NCBI GenBank assembly: GCA_028752905.1
Contig: JAQNBH010000059.1
Location: 201,001 to 265,000, forward strand
DNA length: 64,000 nucleotides
From: Cladorhizidae sp. MBARI D1340-BT2
Lineage: Eukaryota > Porifera > Demospongiae > Poecilosclerida > Cladorhizidae
Reading direction: 5' to 3'
A model generated the notes under the pieces. The model ran no database searches, was not told the origin of the DNA, and saw only the letters and a program-made list of their open reading frames with translations. Shown here piece by piece: positions 8,269 through 22,304 of this stretch. Each line of letters starts with the position of its first letter. The stretch's first letter is position 1. A program made the position numbers and the translations under genes.

Positions 8269-11200
8269 CCACTACATTTATTGATAATCTGTTCACATGT
8301 TGCAGATAAGGGCCTTCTCTATCAGTTGACAAAATCTGGGACTTTGGTCTTGTTAATTAGGGCAGTTATGAATTGTACTCTTACTTGATGCTAAACATGT
8401 TCTTGATATTTGCCCTAATTTGGTCTATATGTTTCTCATTTTCCCCCCGAAAATCTTGTTTTTTGACCGTGAAGCTCATAACTATTCTACACTTTACCCA
8501 AAAAAGATAATTTTTATATCAACGGATAGCCCTTCTAATTATCTATCTTTTGTACGTGCCAAAATTTTGAGTACTCTAAGTATTAGGAAGTTATGGTGAT
8601 TTGAATTGGTAAGGTTTGTGATTTTTCCTGGCGTTTTCCAGTTGCCAAAGCGGTGGCCTGCCAGTGAAAAACCACTACATTTATTGATAATCTGTTCACA
8701 TTTTGCAGATAAGGGCCTTCTCTATCAGTTGACAAAATCTGGGACTTTGGTCTTGTTAATTAGGGCAGTTATGAATTGTACTCTTACTTGATGCTAAACA
8801 TGTTCTTGATATTTGCCCTAATTTGGTCTATATGTTTCTCATTTTCCCCCCGAAAATCTTGTTTTTTGACCGTGAAGCTCATAACTATTCTACACTTTAC
8901 CCAAAAAAGATAATTTTTATATCATCGGATAGCCCTTCTAATTATTTGTCTTTAGTACGTGCCAAAATTTTGAGTACTCTAAGTATTAGGAAGTTATGGT
9001 GATTTGAATTGGTAAGGTTTGTGATTTTTCCTGGCGTTTTCCAGTTCCAAAGCGGTGGCCTGCCAGTGAAAAACCACTACATTTATTGATAATCTGTTCA
9101 CATTTTGCAGATAAGGGCCTTCTCTATCAGTTGACAAAATCTGGGACTTTGGTCTTGTTAATTAGGGCAGTTATGAATTGTACTCTTACTTGATGCTAAA
9201 CATGTTCTTGATATTTGCCCTAATTTGGTCTATATGTTTCTCATTTTCCCCCCGAAAATCTTGTTTTTTGACCGTGAAGCTCATAACTATTCTACACTTT
9301 ATCCAAAAAAGATAATTTTTATATGATCGGATAGCCCTTCTAATTATCTGTCTTTTGTACTTGCCAAAATTTTGAGTACTCTAAGTATTAGCAAGTTATG
9401 GTGATTTGAAGTGGTAAGATTTGGGATTTTTCCTGGCGTTTTCCAGTTGCCAAAGCGGTGGCCTGCCAGTGAAAAACCACTACATTTATTGATAATCTGT
9501 TCACATGTTGCAGATAAGGGCCTTCTCTATCAGTTGACAAAATCTGGGACTTTGGTCTTGTTAATTAGGGCAGTTATGAATTGTACTCTTACTTGATGCT
9601 AAACATGTTCTTGATATTTGCCCTAATTTGGTCTATATGTTTCTCATTTCCCCCCCGAAAATCTTGTTTTTTGACCGTGAAGCTCATAACTATTCTACAC
9701 TTTACCCAAAAAAGATAATTTTTATATCAACGGATAGCCCTTCTAATTATCTATCTTTTGTACGTACAAAAATTTTGAGTACTCTAAGTATTAGCAAGTT
9801 ATGGTGATTTGAAGTGGTAAGGTTTGGGATTTTTCCTGGCGTTTTCCAGTTGCCAAAGCGGTGGCCTGCCAGTGAAAAACCACTACATTTATTGATAATC
9901 TGTTCACATGTTGCAGATAAGGGCCTTCTCTATCACTTGACAAAATCTGGGACTTTGGTCTTGTTAATTAGGGCAGTTATGAATTGTACTCTTACTTGAT
10001 GCTAAACATGTTCTTGATATTTGCCCTAATTTGGTCTATATGTTTCTCATTTTCCCCCCGAAAATCTTGTTTTTTGACCGTGAAGCTCATAACTATTCTA
10101 CACTTTACCCCAAAAAGATAATTTTTATATCATCGGATAGCTCTTCTAATTATCTATCTTTTGTACGTGCCAAAATTTTGAGTACTCTAAGTATTAGCAA
10201 GTTATGGTGATTTGAAGTGGTAAGGTTTGGGATTTTTCCTGGCGTTTTCCAGTTGCCAAAGCGGTGGCCTGCCAGTGAAAAACCACTACATTTATTGATA
10301 ATCTGTTCACATGTTGCAGATAAGGGCCTTCTCTATCACTTGACAAAATCTGGGACTTTGGTCTTGTTAATTAGGGCAGTTATGAATTGTACTCTTACTT
10401 GATGCTAAACATGTTCTTGATATTTGCCCTAATTTGGTCTATATGTTTCTCATTTTCCCCCCGAAAATCTTGTTTTTTGACCGTGAAGCTCATAACTATT
10501 CTACACTTTACCCAAAAAAGATAATTTTTATATCATCGGATAGCTCTTCTAATTATCTATCTTTTGTACGTGCCAAAATTTTGAGTACTCTAAGTATTAG
10601 GAAGTTATGGTGATTTGAATTGGTAAGGTTTGTGATTTTTCCTGGCGTTTTCCAGTTGCCAAAGCGGTGGCCTGCCAGTGAAAAACCACTACATTTATTG
10701 ATAATCTGTTCACATTTTGCAGATAAGGGCCTTCTCTATCAGTTGACAAAATCTGGGACTTTGGTCTTGTTAATTAGGGCAGTTATGAATTGTACTCTTA
10801 CTTGATGCTAAACATGTTCTTGATATTTGCCCTAATTTGGTCTATATGTTTCTCATTTTCCCCCCGAAAATCTTGTTTTTTGACCGTGAAGCTCATAACT
10901 ATTCTACACTTTACCCAAAAAAGATAATTTTTATATCATCGGATAGCCCTTCTAATTATCTATCTTTTGTACGTGCCAAAATTTTGAGTACTCTAAGTAT
11001 TAGGAAGTTATGGTGATTTGAATTGGTAAGGTTTGTGATTTTTCCTGGCGTTTTCCAGTTGCCAAAGCGGTGGCCTGCCAGTGAAAAACCACTACATTTA
11101 TTGATAATCTGTTCACATTTTGCAGATAAGGGCCTTCTCTATCAGTTGACAAAATCTGGGACTTTGGTGGTCTTGTTAATTAGGGCAGTTATGAATTGTA

Positions 11201-13039
11201 CCTTACTTGATGCTAAACATGTTCTTGATATTTGCCCTAATTTGGTCTATATGTTTCTCATTTTCCCCCCGAAAATCTTGTTTTTTGACCGTGAAGCTCA
11301 TAACTATTCTACACTTTACCCAAAAAAGATAATTTTTATATCATCGGATAGCCCTTCTAATTATCTATCTTTTGTACGTACCAAATTTTTGAGTACTCTA
11401 AGTATTAGCAAGTTATGGTGATTTGAAGTGGTAAGGTTTGGGATTTTTCCTGGCGTTTTCCAGTTGCCAAAGCGGTGGCCTGCCAGTGAAAAACCACTAC
11501 ATTTATTGATAATCTGTTCACATGTTGCAGATAAGGGCCTTCTCTATCAGTTGACAAAATCTGGGACTTTGGTCTTGTTAATTAGGGCAGTTATGAATTG
11601 TACTCTTACTTGATGCTAAACATGTTCTTGATATTTGCCCTAATTTGGTCTATATGTTTCTCATTTCCCCCCCGAAAATCTTGTTTTTTTGCCGTGACGC
11701 TCATAACTTTTCTATACTTTACCCAAAAAAGATAATTTTAATATCACCGGATAGCCCTTCTAATTATCTGTCTTTTGTACGTGCCAAAATTTTGAGTACT
11801 CTAAGTATTAGGAAGTTATGGTGATTTGAAGTGGTAAGGTTTGTGATTTTTCCTGGCGTTTTCCAGTTGCCAAAGCGGTGGCCTGCCAGTGAAAAACCAC
11901 TACATTTATTGATAATCTGTTCACATTTTGCAGATAAGGGCCTTCTCTATCAGTTGACAAAATCTGGGACTTTGGTCTTGTTAATTAGGGCAGTTATGAA
12001 TTGTACTCTTACTTGATGCTAAACATGTTCTTGATATTTGCCCTAATTTGGTCTATATGTTTCTCATTTTCCCCCCGAAAATCTTGTTTTTTGACCGTGA
12101 AGCTCATAACTATTCTACACTTTACCCAAAAAAGATAATTTTTATATCATCGGATAGCCCTTCTAATTATCTGTCTTTTGTACTTGCCAAAATTTTGAGT
12201 ACTCTAAGTATTAGCAAGTTATGGTGATTTGAAGTGGTAAGGTTTGGGATTTTTCCTGGCGTTTTCCAGTTGCCAAAGCGGTGGCCTGCCAGTGAAAAAC
12301 CACTACATTTATTGATAATCTGTTCACATGTTGCAGATAAGGGCCTTCTCTATCAGTTGACAAAATCTGGGACTTTGGTCTTGTTAATTAGGGCAGTTAT
12401 GAATTGTACTCTTACTTGATGCTAAACATGTTCTTGATATTTGCCCTAATTTGGTCTATATGTTTCTCATTTTCCCCCCGAAAATCTTGTTTTTTGACCG
12501 TGAAGCTCATAACTATTCTACACTTTACCCAAAAAAGATAATTTTTATATCATCGGATAGCCCTTCTAATTATCTATCTTTTGTACGTACCAAAATTTTG
12601 AGTACTCTAAGTATTAGCAAGTTATGGTGATTTGAAGTGGTAAGGTTTGGGATTTTTCCTGGCGTTTTCCAGTTGCCAAAGCGGTGGCCTGCCAGTGAAA
12701 AACCACTACATTTATTGATAATCTGTTCACATGTTGCAGATAAGGGCCTTCTCTATCAGTTGACAAAATCTGGGACTTTGGTCTTGTTAATTAGGGCAGT
12801 TATGAATTGTACTCTTACTTGATGCTAAACATGTTCTTGATATTTGCCCTAATTTGGTCTATATGTTTCTCATTTTCCCCCCGAAAATCTTGTTTTTTGA
12901 CCGTGAAGCTCATAACTATTCTATACTTTACCCAACAAAGATAATTTTTATATCATCGGATAGCCCTTCTAATTATCTATCTTTTGTACGTGCCAAAATT
13001 TTGAGTACTCTAAGTATTAGGAAGTTATGGTGATTTGAA
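8269..13039 (+). repeat. Irregular A/B monomer region
   Basis: No clean long period is visible. Order: end of B, A 8606, A' 9009 (no block in front), B 9411, B 9814, B 10217, A 10620, A 11023 (405 bp), B 11428, A 11831, B 12234, B 12637. The first 670 bases continue the 4134-bp HOR. At about 8,935-8,945 the linker switches from the standard sequence to the ttgtctttagtacg haplotype that normally follows a block, so a crossover joined two registers there. 11023-12636 resembles 1144-2758, after which an extra B replaces the expected A-plus-block. Confidence 0.85.
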
Positions 13040-16000
13040 TTGGTAAGGTTTGTGATTTTTCCTGGCGTTTTCCAGTTGCCAAAGCGGTGGCCTGCCAGTG
13101 AAAAACCACTACATTTATTGATAATCTGTTCACATTTTGCAGATAAGGGCCTTCTCTATCAGTTGACAAAATCTGGAACTTTGGTCTTGTTAATTATGGC
13201 AGTTATGAATTGTACTCTTACTTGATGCTAAACATGTTCTTGATATTTGCCCTAATTTGGTCTATATGTTTCTCATTTCCCCCCCGAAAATCTTGTTTTT
13301 TGACCGTGAAGCTCATAACTATTCTACACTTTACCCAAAAAAGATAATTTTTATATCATCGGATAGCCCTTCTAATTATCTATCTTTTGTACGTACCAAA
13401 ATTTTGAGTACTCTAAGTATTAGCAAGTTATGGTGATTTGAAGTGGTAAGGTTTGGGATTTTTCCTGGCGTTTTCCAGTTGCCAAAGCGGTGGCCTGCCA
13501 GTGAAAAACCACTACATTTATTGATAATCTGTTCACATGTTGCAGATAAGGGCCTTCTCTATCAGTTGACAAAATCTGGGACTTTGGTCTTGTTAATTAG
13601 GGCAGTTATGAATTGTACTCTTACTTGATGCTAAACATGTTCTTGATATTTGCCCTAATTTGGTCTATATGTTTCTCATTTCCCCCCCGAAAATCTTGTT
13701 TTTTTGCCGTGACGCTCATAACTTTTCTATACTTTACCCCAAAAAGATAATTTTAATATCACCGGATAGCCCTTCTAATTATCTGTCTTTTGTACGTGCC
13801 AAAATTTTGAGTACTCTAAGTATTAGGAAGTTATGGTGATTTGAAGTGGTAAGGTTTGTGATTTTTCCTGGCGTTTTCCAGTTGCCAAAGCGGTGGCCTG
13901 CCAGTGAAAAACCACTACATTTATTGATAATCTGTTCACATTTTGCAGATAAGGGCCTTCTCTATCAGTTGACAAAATCTGGGACTTTGGTCTTGTTAAT
14001 TAGGGCAGTTATGAATTGTACTCTTACTTGATGCTAAACATGTTCTTGATATTTGCCCTAATTTGGTCTATATGTTTCTCATTTCCCCCCCGAAAATCTT
14101 GTTTTTTGACCGTGAAGCTCATAACTATTCTACACTTTACCCAAAAAAGATAATTTTTATATCATCGGATAGCCCTTCTAATTATCTGTCTTTTGTACTT
14201 GCCAAAATTTTGAATACTCTAAGTATTAGCAAGTTATGGTGATTTGAAGTGGTAAGGTTTGGGATTTTTCCTGGCGTTTTCCAGTTGCCAAAGCGGTGGC
14301 CTGCCAGTGAAAAACCACTACATTTATTGATAATCTGTTCACATGTTGCAGATAAGGGCCTTCTCTATCAGTTGACAAAATCTGGGACTTTGGTCTTGTT
14401 AATTAGGGCAGTTATGAATTGTACTCTTACTTGATGCTAAACATGTTCTTGATATTTGCCCTAATTTGGTCTATATGTTTCTCATTTCCCCCCCGAAAAT
14501 CTTGTTTTTTGACCGTGAAGCTCATAACTATTCTACACTTTACCCAAAAAAGATAATTTTTATATCATCGGATAGCCCTTCTAATTATCTATCTTTTGTA
14601 CGTACAAAAAGTTTGAGTACTCTAAGTATTAGGAAGTTATGGTGATTTGAAGTGGTAAGGTTTGTGATTTTTCCTGGCGTTTTCCAGTTGCCAAAGCGGT
14701 GGCCTGCCAGTGAAAAACCACTACATTTATTGATAATCTGTTCACATTTTGCAGATAAGGGCCTTCTCTATCAGTTGACAAAATCTGGGACTTTGGTCTT
14801 GTTAATTAGGGCAGTTATGAATTGTACTCTTACTTGATGCTAAACATGTTAGCTTCGTAGATTATCCACACTTCACTGAATAGACTTGATGTATAGCTAT
14901 TAAGATAGGACTCTCTAAGTGCTCTCTCTTGATACCAAACATCCATATATTCTGCACACTTCACTGTAGTGGACTTGCAAGATAGGTATCTCTCAGTGTT
15001 CTCTATCTTGAGCTAAACATGTTAGCTTCATAGATTCTCCACACTTCACTGAATAGACTTGATATATAGCTCTAAAGGTAGGCCTCTCTCTGTTCTCTCT
15101 CTTGATACCAAACATCCGTATATTCTGCATACATAGAATCACAAGATAGGTTTCTCTATGTGTTCTCTATCTTGATGCTAAACAGGTTAGCTTCATAGAT
15201 TCTCCACACTTCACTGTATAAACTTGATATATAGCTATTAAGATAGGTCTCTCCCTGTGCTCTCTGTTGATATCAAACATCCATAATATTCTGCACACTT
15301 CACTGTAATGGACTTGATATGATTCGAATGATAGGTTTCATTATGTGTTCTCTATCTTGATATTTGCCCTAATTTGGTCTATATGTTTCTCATTTTCCCC
15401 CCAAAAATCTTGCATTTTTGCCGTAAAGCTCATAACTTTTCTACACTTTACCTAAAAAAGAAAATTTTTATATCACCGGATAGCCCTTCTAATTATTTGT
15501 CTTTAGTACTTGCCAAAATTTTGAGTACTCTAAGTATTAGGAAGTTATGGTGATTTGAATTGGTAAGGTTTGTGATTTTTCCTGGCGTTTTCCAGTTCCA
15601 AAGCGGTGGCCTGCCAGTGAAAAACCACTACATTTATTGATAATCTGTTCACATTTTGCAGATAAGGGCCTTCTCTATCAGTTGACAAAATCTGGGACTT
15701 TGGTCTTGTTAATTAGGGCAGTTATGAATTGTACTCTTACTTGATGCTAAACATGTTCTTGATATTTGCCCTAATTTGGTCTATATGTTTCTCATTTCCC
15801 CCCCGAAAATCTTGTTTTTTGACCGTGAAGCTCATAACTATTCTACACTTTATCCAAAAAAGATAATTTTTATATGATCGGATAGCCCTTCTAATTATCT
15901 GTCTTTTGTACTTGCCAAAATTTTGAGTACTCTAAGTATTAGCAAGTTATGGTGATTTGAAGTGGTAAGATTTGGGATTTTTCCTGGCGTTTTCCAGTTG

Positions 16001-16766
16001 CCAAAGCGGTGGCCTGCCAGTGAAAAACCACTACATTTATTGATAATCTGTTCACATGTTGCAGATAAGGGCCTTCTCTATCAGTTGACAAAATCTGGGA
16101 CTTTGGTCTTGTTAATTAGGGCAGTTATGAATTGTACTCTTACTTGATGCTAAACATGTTCTTGATATTTGCCCTAATTGGTCTATATGTTTCTCATTTT
16201 CCCCCCGAAAATCTTGTTTTTTGACCGTGAAGCTCATAACTATTCTACACTTTACTCAAAAAAGATAATTTTTATATCAACGGATAGCCCTTCTAATTAT
16301 CTATCTTTTGTACGTGCCAAAATTTTGAGTACTCTAAGTATTAGGAAGTTATGGTGATTTGAATTGGTAAGGTTTGTGATTTTTCCTGGCGTTTTCCAGT
16401 TGCCAAAGCGGTGGCCTGCCAGTGAAAAACCACTACATTTATTGATAATCTGTTCACATTTTGCAGATAAGGGCCTTCTCTATCAGTTGACAAAATCTGG
16501 GACTTTGGTCTTGTTAATTAGGGCAGTTATGAATTGTACTCTTACTTGATGCTAAACATGTTCTTGATATTTGCCCTAATTTGGTCTATATGTTTCTCAT
16601 TTTCCCCCCGAAAATCTTGTTTTTTGACCGTGAAGCTCATAACTATTCTACACTTTACCCAAAAAAGATAATTTTTATATCATCGGATAGCCCTTCTAAT
16701 TATCTATCTTTTGTACGTACCAAAATTTTGAGTACTCTAAGTATTAGGAAGTTATGGTGATTTGAA
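13040..16766 (+). repeat. 3727-bp HOR, version 1 copy 1
   Basis: Eight monomers plus one block: A 13040, B 13443, A 13846, B 14249, A 14652 with block 14851-15355, A' 15560, B 15962 (402 bp), A 16364. Length is 8x403+505 minus two single-base deletions. Markers at matching offsets in the next copy are tctggaactttgg with attatggcag in the first A, and the deletion giving ccctaattggtc (near 16,170). 13443-15961 also matches 1550-4068 in monomer order and linker types. Confidence 0.9.
14851..15355 (+). repeat. Block 3, type I, 505 bp
   Basis: Host is A 14652, followed by A' 15560. The block matches block 1; the linker after it has tttagtacttgcc where other copies have tttagtacgtgcc. Confidence 0.93.
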
Positions 16767-17169
16767 TTGGTAAGGTTTGTGATTTTTCCTGGCGTTTTCC
16801 AGTTGCCAAAGCGGTGGCCTGCCAGTGAAAAACCACTACATTTATTGATAATCTGTTCACATTTTGCAGATAAGGGCCTTCTCTATCAGTTGACAAAATC
16901 TGGAACTTTGGTCTTGTTAATTATGGCAGTTATGAATTGTACTCTTACTTGATGCTAAACATGTTCTTGATATTTGCCCTAATTTGGTCTATATGTTTCT
17001 CATTTTCCCCCCGAAAATCTTGTTTTTTGACCGTGAAGCTCATAACTATTCTACACTTTACCCAAAAAAGATAATTTTTATATCATCGGATAGCCCTTCT
17101 AATTATCTATCTTTTGTACGTACCAAAATTTTGAGTACTCTAAGTATTAGCAAGTTATGGTGATTTGAA

Positions 17170-17572
17170 GTGGTAAGGTTTGTGATTTTTCCTGGCGTTT
17201 TCCAGTTGCCAAAGCGGTGGCCTGCCAGTGAAAAACCACTACATTTATTGATAATCTGTTCACATGTTGCAGATAAGGGCCTTCTCTATCAGTTGACAAA
17301 ATCTGGGACTTTGGTCTTGTTAATTAGGGCAGTTATGAATTGTACTCTTACTTGATGCTAAACATGTTCTTGATATTTGCCCTAATTTGGTCTATATGTT
17401 TCTCATTTCCCCCCCGAAAATCTTGTTTTTTTGCCGTGACGCTCATAACTTTTCTATACTTTACCCCAAAAAGATAATTTTAATATCACCGGATAGCCCT
17501 TCTAATTATCTGTCTTTTGTACGTGCCAAAATTTTGAGTACTCTAAGTATTAGGAAGTTATGGTGATTTGAA
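17170..17572 (+). repeat. A/B hybrid monomer, gtgat + catgttg
   Basis: The left core marker is A-type (gtttgtgat) and the right one B-type (catgttg), so a crossover or conversion end lies in the roughly 90 bp between them. The same combination occurs at 31274, 32886, 34094, 35706, 49206, 56160 and 60798. Several of these are copies of each other through local HOR duplication, so the number of independent events is smaller. Confidence 0.88.
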
Positions 17573-18577
17573 GTGGTAAGGTTTGTGATTTTTCCTGGCG
17601 TTTTCCAGTTGCCAAAGCGGTGGCCTGCCAGTGAAAAACCACTACATTTATTGATAATCTGTTCACATTTTGCAGATAAGGGCCTTCTCTATCAGTTGAC
17701 AAAATCTGGGACTTTGGTCTTGTTAATTAGGGCAGTTATGAATTGTACTCTTACTTGATGCTAAACATGTTCTTGATATTTGCCCTAATTTGGTCTATAT
17801 GTTTCTCATTTTCCCCCCGAAAATCTTGTTTTTTGACCGTGAAGCTCATAACTATTCTACACTTTACCCAAAAAAGATAATTTTTATATCATCGGATAGC
17901 CCTTCTAATTATCTGTCTTTTGTACTTGCCAAAATTTTGAATACTCTAAGTATTAGCAAGTTATGGTGATTTGAAGTGGTAAGGTTTGGGATTTTTCCTG
18001 GCGTTTTCCAGTTGCCAAAGCGGTGGCCTGCCAGTGAAAAACCACTACATTTATTGATAATCTGTTCACATGTTGCAGATAAGGGCCTTCTCTATCAGTT
18101 GACAAAATCTGGGACTTTGGTCTTGTTAATTAGGGCAGTTATGAATTGTACTCTTACTTGATGCTAAACATGTTCTTGATATTTGCCCTAATTTGGTCTA
18201 TATGTTTCTCATTTCCCCCCCGAAAATCTTGTTTTTTGACCGTGAAGCTCATAACTATTCTACACTTTACCCAAAAAAGATAATTTTTATATCATCGGAT
18301 AGCCCTTCTAATTATCTATCTTTTGTACGTACAAAAAGTTTGAGTACTCTAAGTATTAGGAAGTTATGGTGATTTGAAGTGGTAAGGTTTGTGATTTTTC
18401 CTGGCGTTTTCCAGTTGCCAAAGCGGTGGCCTGCCAGTGAAAAACCACTACATTTATTGATAATCTGTTCACATTTTGCAGATAAGGGCCTTCTCTATCA
18501 GTTGACAAAATCTGGGACTTTGGTCTTGTTAATTAGGGCAGTTATGAATTGTACTCTTACTTGATGCTAAACATGTT

Positions 18578-19082
18578 AGCTTCGTAGATTATCCACACTT
18601 CACTGAATAGACTTGATGTATAGCTATTAAGATAGGACTCTCTAAGTGCTCTCTCTTGATACCAAACATCCATATATTCTGCACACTTCACTGTAGTGGA
18701 CTTGCAAGATAGGTATCTCTCAGTGTTCTCTATCTTGAGCTAAACATGTTAGCTTCATAGATTCTCCACACTTCACTGAATAGACTTGATATATAGCTCT
18801 AAAGGTAGGCCTCTCTCTGTTCTCTCTCTTGATACCAAACATCCGTATATTCTGCATACATAGAATCACAAGATAGGTTTCTCTATGTGTTCTCTATCTT
18901 GATGCTAAACAGGTTAGCTTCATAGATTCTCCACACTTCACTGTATAAACTTGATATATAGCTATTAAGATAGGTCTCTCCCTGTGCTCTCTGTTGATAT
19001 CAAACATCCATAATATTCTGCACACTTCACTGTAATGGACTTGATATGATTCGAATGATAGGTTTCATTATGTGTTCTCTAT
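18578..19082 (+). repeat. Block 4, type I, 505 bp
   Basis: Host is A 18379, followed by A' 19287. The linker after it has a shortened C run (tttttccccca) near 19,120, private to this copy. Confidence 0.93.
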
Positions 19083-21702
19083 CTTGATATTTGCCCTAAT
19101 TTGGTCTATATGTTTCTCATTTTTCCCCCAAAAATCTTGCATTTTTGCCGTAAAGCTCATAACTTTTCTACACTTTACCTAAAAAAGAAAATTTTTATAT
19201 CACCGGATAGCCCTTCTAATTATTTGTCTTTAGTACGTGCCAAAATTTTGAGTACTCTAAGTATTAGGAAGTTATGGTGATTTGAATTGGTAAGGTTTGT
19301 GATTTTTCCTGGCGTTTTCCAGTTCCAAAGCGGTGGCCTGCCAGTGAAAAACCACTACATTTATTGATAATCTGTTCACATTTTGCAGATAAGGGCCTTC
19401 TCTATCAGTTGACAAAATCTGGGACTTTGGTCTTGTTAATTAGGGCAGTTATGAATTGTACTCTTACTTGATGCTAAACATGTTCTTGATATTTGCCCTA
19501 ATTTGGTCTATATGTTTCTCATTTTCCCCCCGAAAATCTTGTTTTTTGACCGTGAAGCTCATAACTATTCTACACTTTATCCAAAAAAGATAATTTTTAT
19601 ATGATCGGATAGCCCTTCTAATTATCTGTCTTTTGTACTTGCCAAAATTTTGAGTACTCTAAGTATTAGCAAGTTATGGTGATTTGAAGTGGTAAGATTT
19701 GGGATTTTTCCTGGCGTTTTCCAGTTGCCAAAGCGGTGGCCTGCCAGTGAAAAACCACTACATTTATTGATAATCTGTTCACATGTTGCAGATAAGGGCC
19801 TTCTCTATCAGTTGACAAAATCTGGGACTTTGGTCTTGTTAATTAGGGCAGTTATGAATTGTACTCTTACTTGATGCTAAACATGTTCTTGATATTTGCC
19901 CTAATTGGTCTATATGTTTCTCATTTTCCCCCCGAAAATCTTGTTTTTTGACCGTGAAGCTCATAACTATTCTACACTTTACCCAAAAAAGATAATTTTT
20001 ATATCAACGGATAGCCCTTCTAATTATCTATCTTTTGTACGTGCCAAAATTTTGAGTACTCTAAGTATTAGGAAGTTATGGTGATTTGAATTGGTAAGGT
20101 TTGTGATTTTTCCTGGCGTTTTCCAGTTGCCAAAGCGGTGGCCTGCCAGTGAAAAACCACTACATTTATTGATAATCTGTTCACATTTTGCAGATAAGGG
20201 CCTTCTCTATCAGTTGACAAAATCTGGGACTTTGGTCTTGTTAATTAGGGCAGTTATGAATTGTACTCTTACTTGATGCTAAACATGTTCTTGATATTTG
20301 CCCTAATTTGGTCTATATGTTTCTCATTTTCCCCCCGAAAATCTTGTTTTTTGACCGTGAAGCTCATAACTATTCTACACTTTACCCAAAAAAGATAATT
20401 TTTATATCATCGGATAGCCCTTCTAATTATCTATCTTTTGTACGTACCAAAATTTTGAGTACTCTAAGTATTAGCAAATTATGGTGATTTGAAGTGGTAA
20501 GGTTTGGGATTTTTCCTGGCGTTTTCCAGTTGCCAAAGCGGTGGCCTGCCAGTGAAAAACCACTACATTTATTGATAATCTGTTCACATGTTGCAGATAA
20601 GGGCCTTCTCTATCACTTGACAAAATCTGGGACTTTGGTCTTGTTAATTAGGGCAGTTATGAATTGTACTCTTACTTGATGCTAAACATGTTCTTGATAT
20701 TTGCCCTAATTTGGTCTATATGTTTCTCATTTTCCCCCCGAAAATCTTGTTTTTTGACCGTGAAGCTCATAACTATTCTACACTTTACCCAAAAAAGATA
20801 ATTTTTATATCATCGGATAGCTCTTCTAATTATCTATCTTTTGTACGTGCCAAAATTTTGAGTACTCTAAGTATTAGCAAGTTATGGTGATTTGAAGTGG
20901 TAAGGTTTGGGATTTTTCCTGGCGTTTTCCAGTTGCCAAAGCGGTGGCCTGCCAGTGAAAAACCACTACATTTATTGATAATCTGTTCACATGTTGCAGA
21001 TAAGGGCCTTCTCTATCACTTGACAAAATCTGGGACTTTGGTCTTGTTAATTAGGGCAGTTATGAATTGTACTCTTACTTGATGCTAAACATGTTCTTGA
21101 TATTTGCCCTAATTTGGTCTATATGTTTCTCATTTTCCCCCCGAAAATCTTGTTTTTTGACCATGAAGCTCATAACTATTCTACACTTTACCCAAAAAAG
21201 ATAATTTTTATATCATCGGATAGCTCTTCTAATTATCTATCTTTTGTACGTGCCAAAATTTTGAGTACTCTAAGTATTAGGAAGTTATGGTGATTTGAAT
21301 TGGTAAGGTTTGTGATTTTTCCTGGCGTTTTCCAGTTGCCAAAGCGGTGGCCTGCCAGTGAAAAACCATTACATTTATTGATAATCTGTTCACATTTTGC
21401 AGATAAGGGCCTTCTCTATCAGTTGACAAAATCTGGGACTTTGGTCTTGTTAATTAGGGCAGTTATGAATTGTACTCTTACTTGATGCTAAACATGTTCT
21501 TGATATTTGCCCTAATTTGGTCTATATGTTTCTCATTTTCCCCCCGAAAATCTTGTTTTTTGACCGTGAAGCTCATAACTATTCTACACTTTACCCAAAA
21601 AAGATAATTTTTATATCATCGGATAGCCCTTCTAATTATCTATCTTTTGTACGTACCAAAATTTTGAGTACTCTAAGTATTAGCAAGTTATGGTGATTTG
21701 AA

Positions 21703-22105
21703 GTGGTAAGGTTTGGGATTTTTCCTGGCGTTTTCCAGTTGCCAAAGCGGTGGCCTGCCAGTGAAAAACCACTACATTTATTGATAATCTGTTCACATTT
21801 TGCAGATAAGGGCCTTCTCTATCAGTTGACAAAATCTGGGACTTTGGTCTTGTTAATTAGGGCAGTTATGAATTGTACTCTTACTTGATGCTAAACATGT
21901 TCTTGATATTTGCCCTAATTTGGTCTATATGTTTCTCATTTTCCCCCCGAAAATCTTGTTTTTTGACCGTGAAGCTCATAACTATTCTACACTTTATCCA
22001 AAAAAGATAATTTTTATATCATCGGATAGCCCTTCTAATTATCTGTCTTTTGTACTTGCCAAAATTTTGAATACTCTAAGTATTAGCAAGTTATGGTGAT
22101 TTGAA
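21703..22105 (+). repeat. B/A hybrid monomer, gggat + cattttg
   Basis: The reciprocal combination: B-type gtttgggat on the left and A-type cattttg on the right. It occurs only at 21703, 25430 and 27949, all in version 2 of the 3727-bp series, so it looks like one event spread by duplication. Confidence 0.88.
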
Positions 22106-22304
22106 GTGGTAAGGTTTGTGATTTTTCCTGGCGTTTTCCAGTTGCCAAAGCGGTGGCCTGCCAGTGAAAAACCACTACATTTATTGATAATCTGTTCACA
22201 TTTTGCAGATAAGGGCCTTCTCTATCAGTTGACAAAATCTGGGACTTTGGTCTTGTTAATTAGGGCAGTTATGAATTGTACTCTTACTTGATGCTAAACA
22301 TGTT

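Larger units (their letters stand above)
16767..20493 (+). repeat. 3727-bp HOR, version 1 copy 2
   Basis: A 16767 (tggaactttgg, atggcag), A/B hybrid 17170, A 17573, B 17976, A 18379 with block 18578-19082, A' 19287, B 19689 (402 bp), A 20091. It follows copy 1 at exactly 3727 bp offset. The main change is the monomer at 17170, which has the A-type gtttgtgat but the B-type catgttg, where copy 1 has a plain B: a conversion tract or crossover within the core. Confidence 0.9.

Noticed and set aside
11023..11421. 132-codon open frame
   Set aside because: It results from a single-base deletion (gtaccttac) that removes the usual stop, so the frame runs on into the linker. Chance read-through of satellite sequence.
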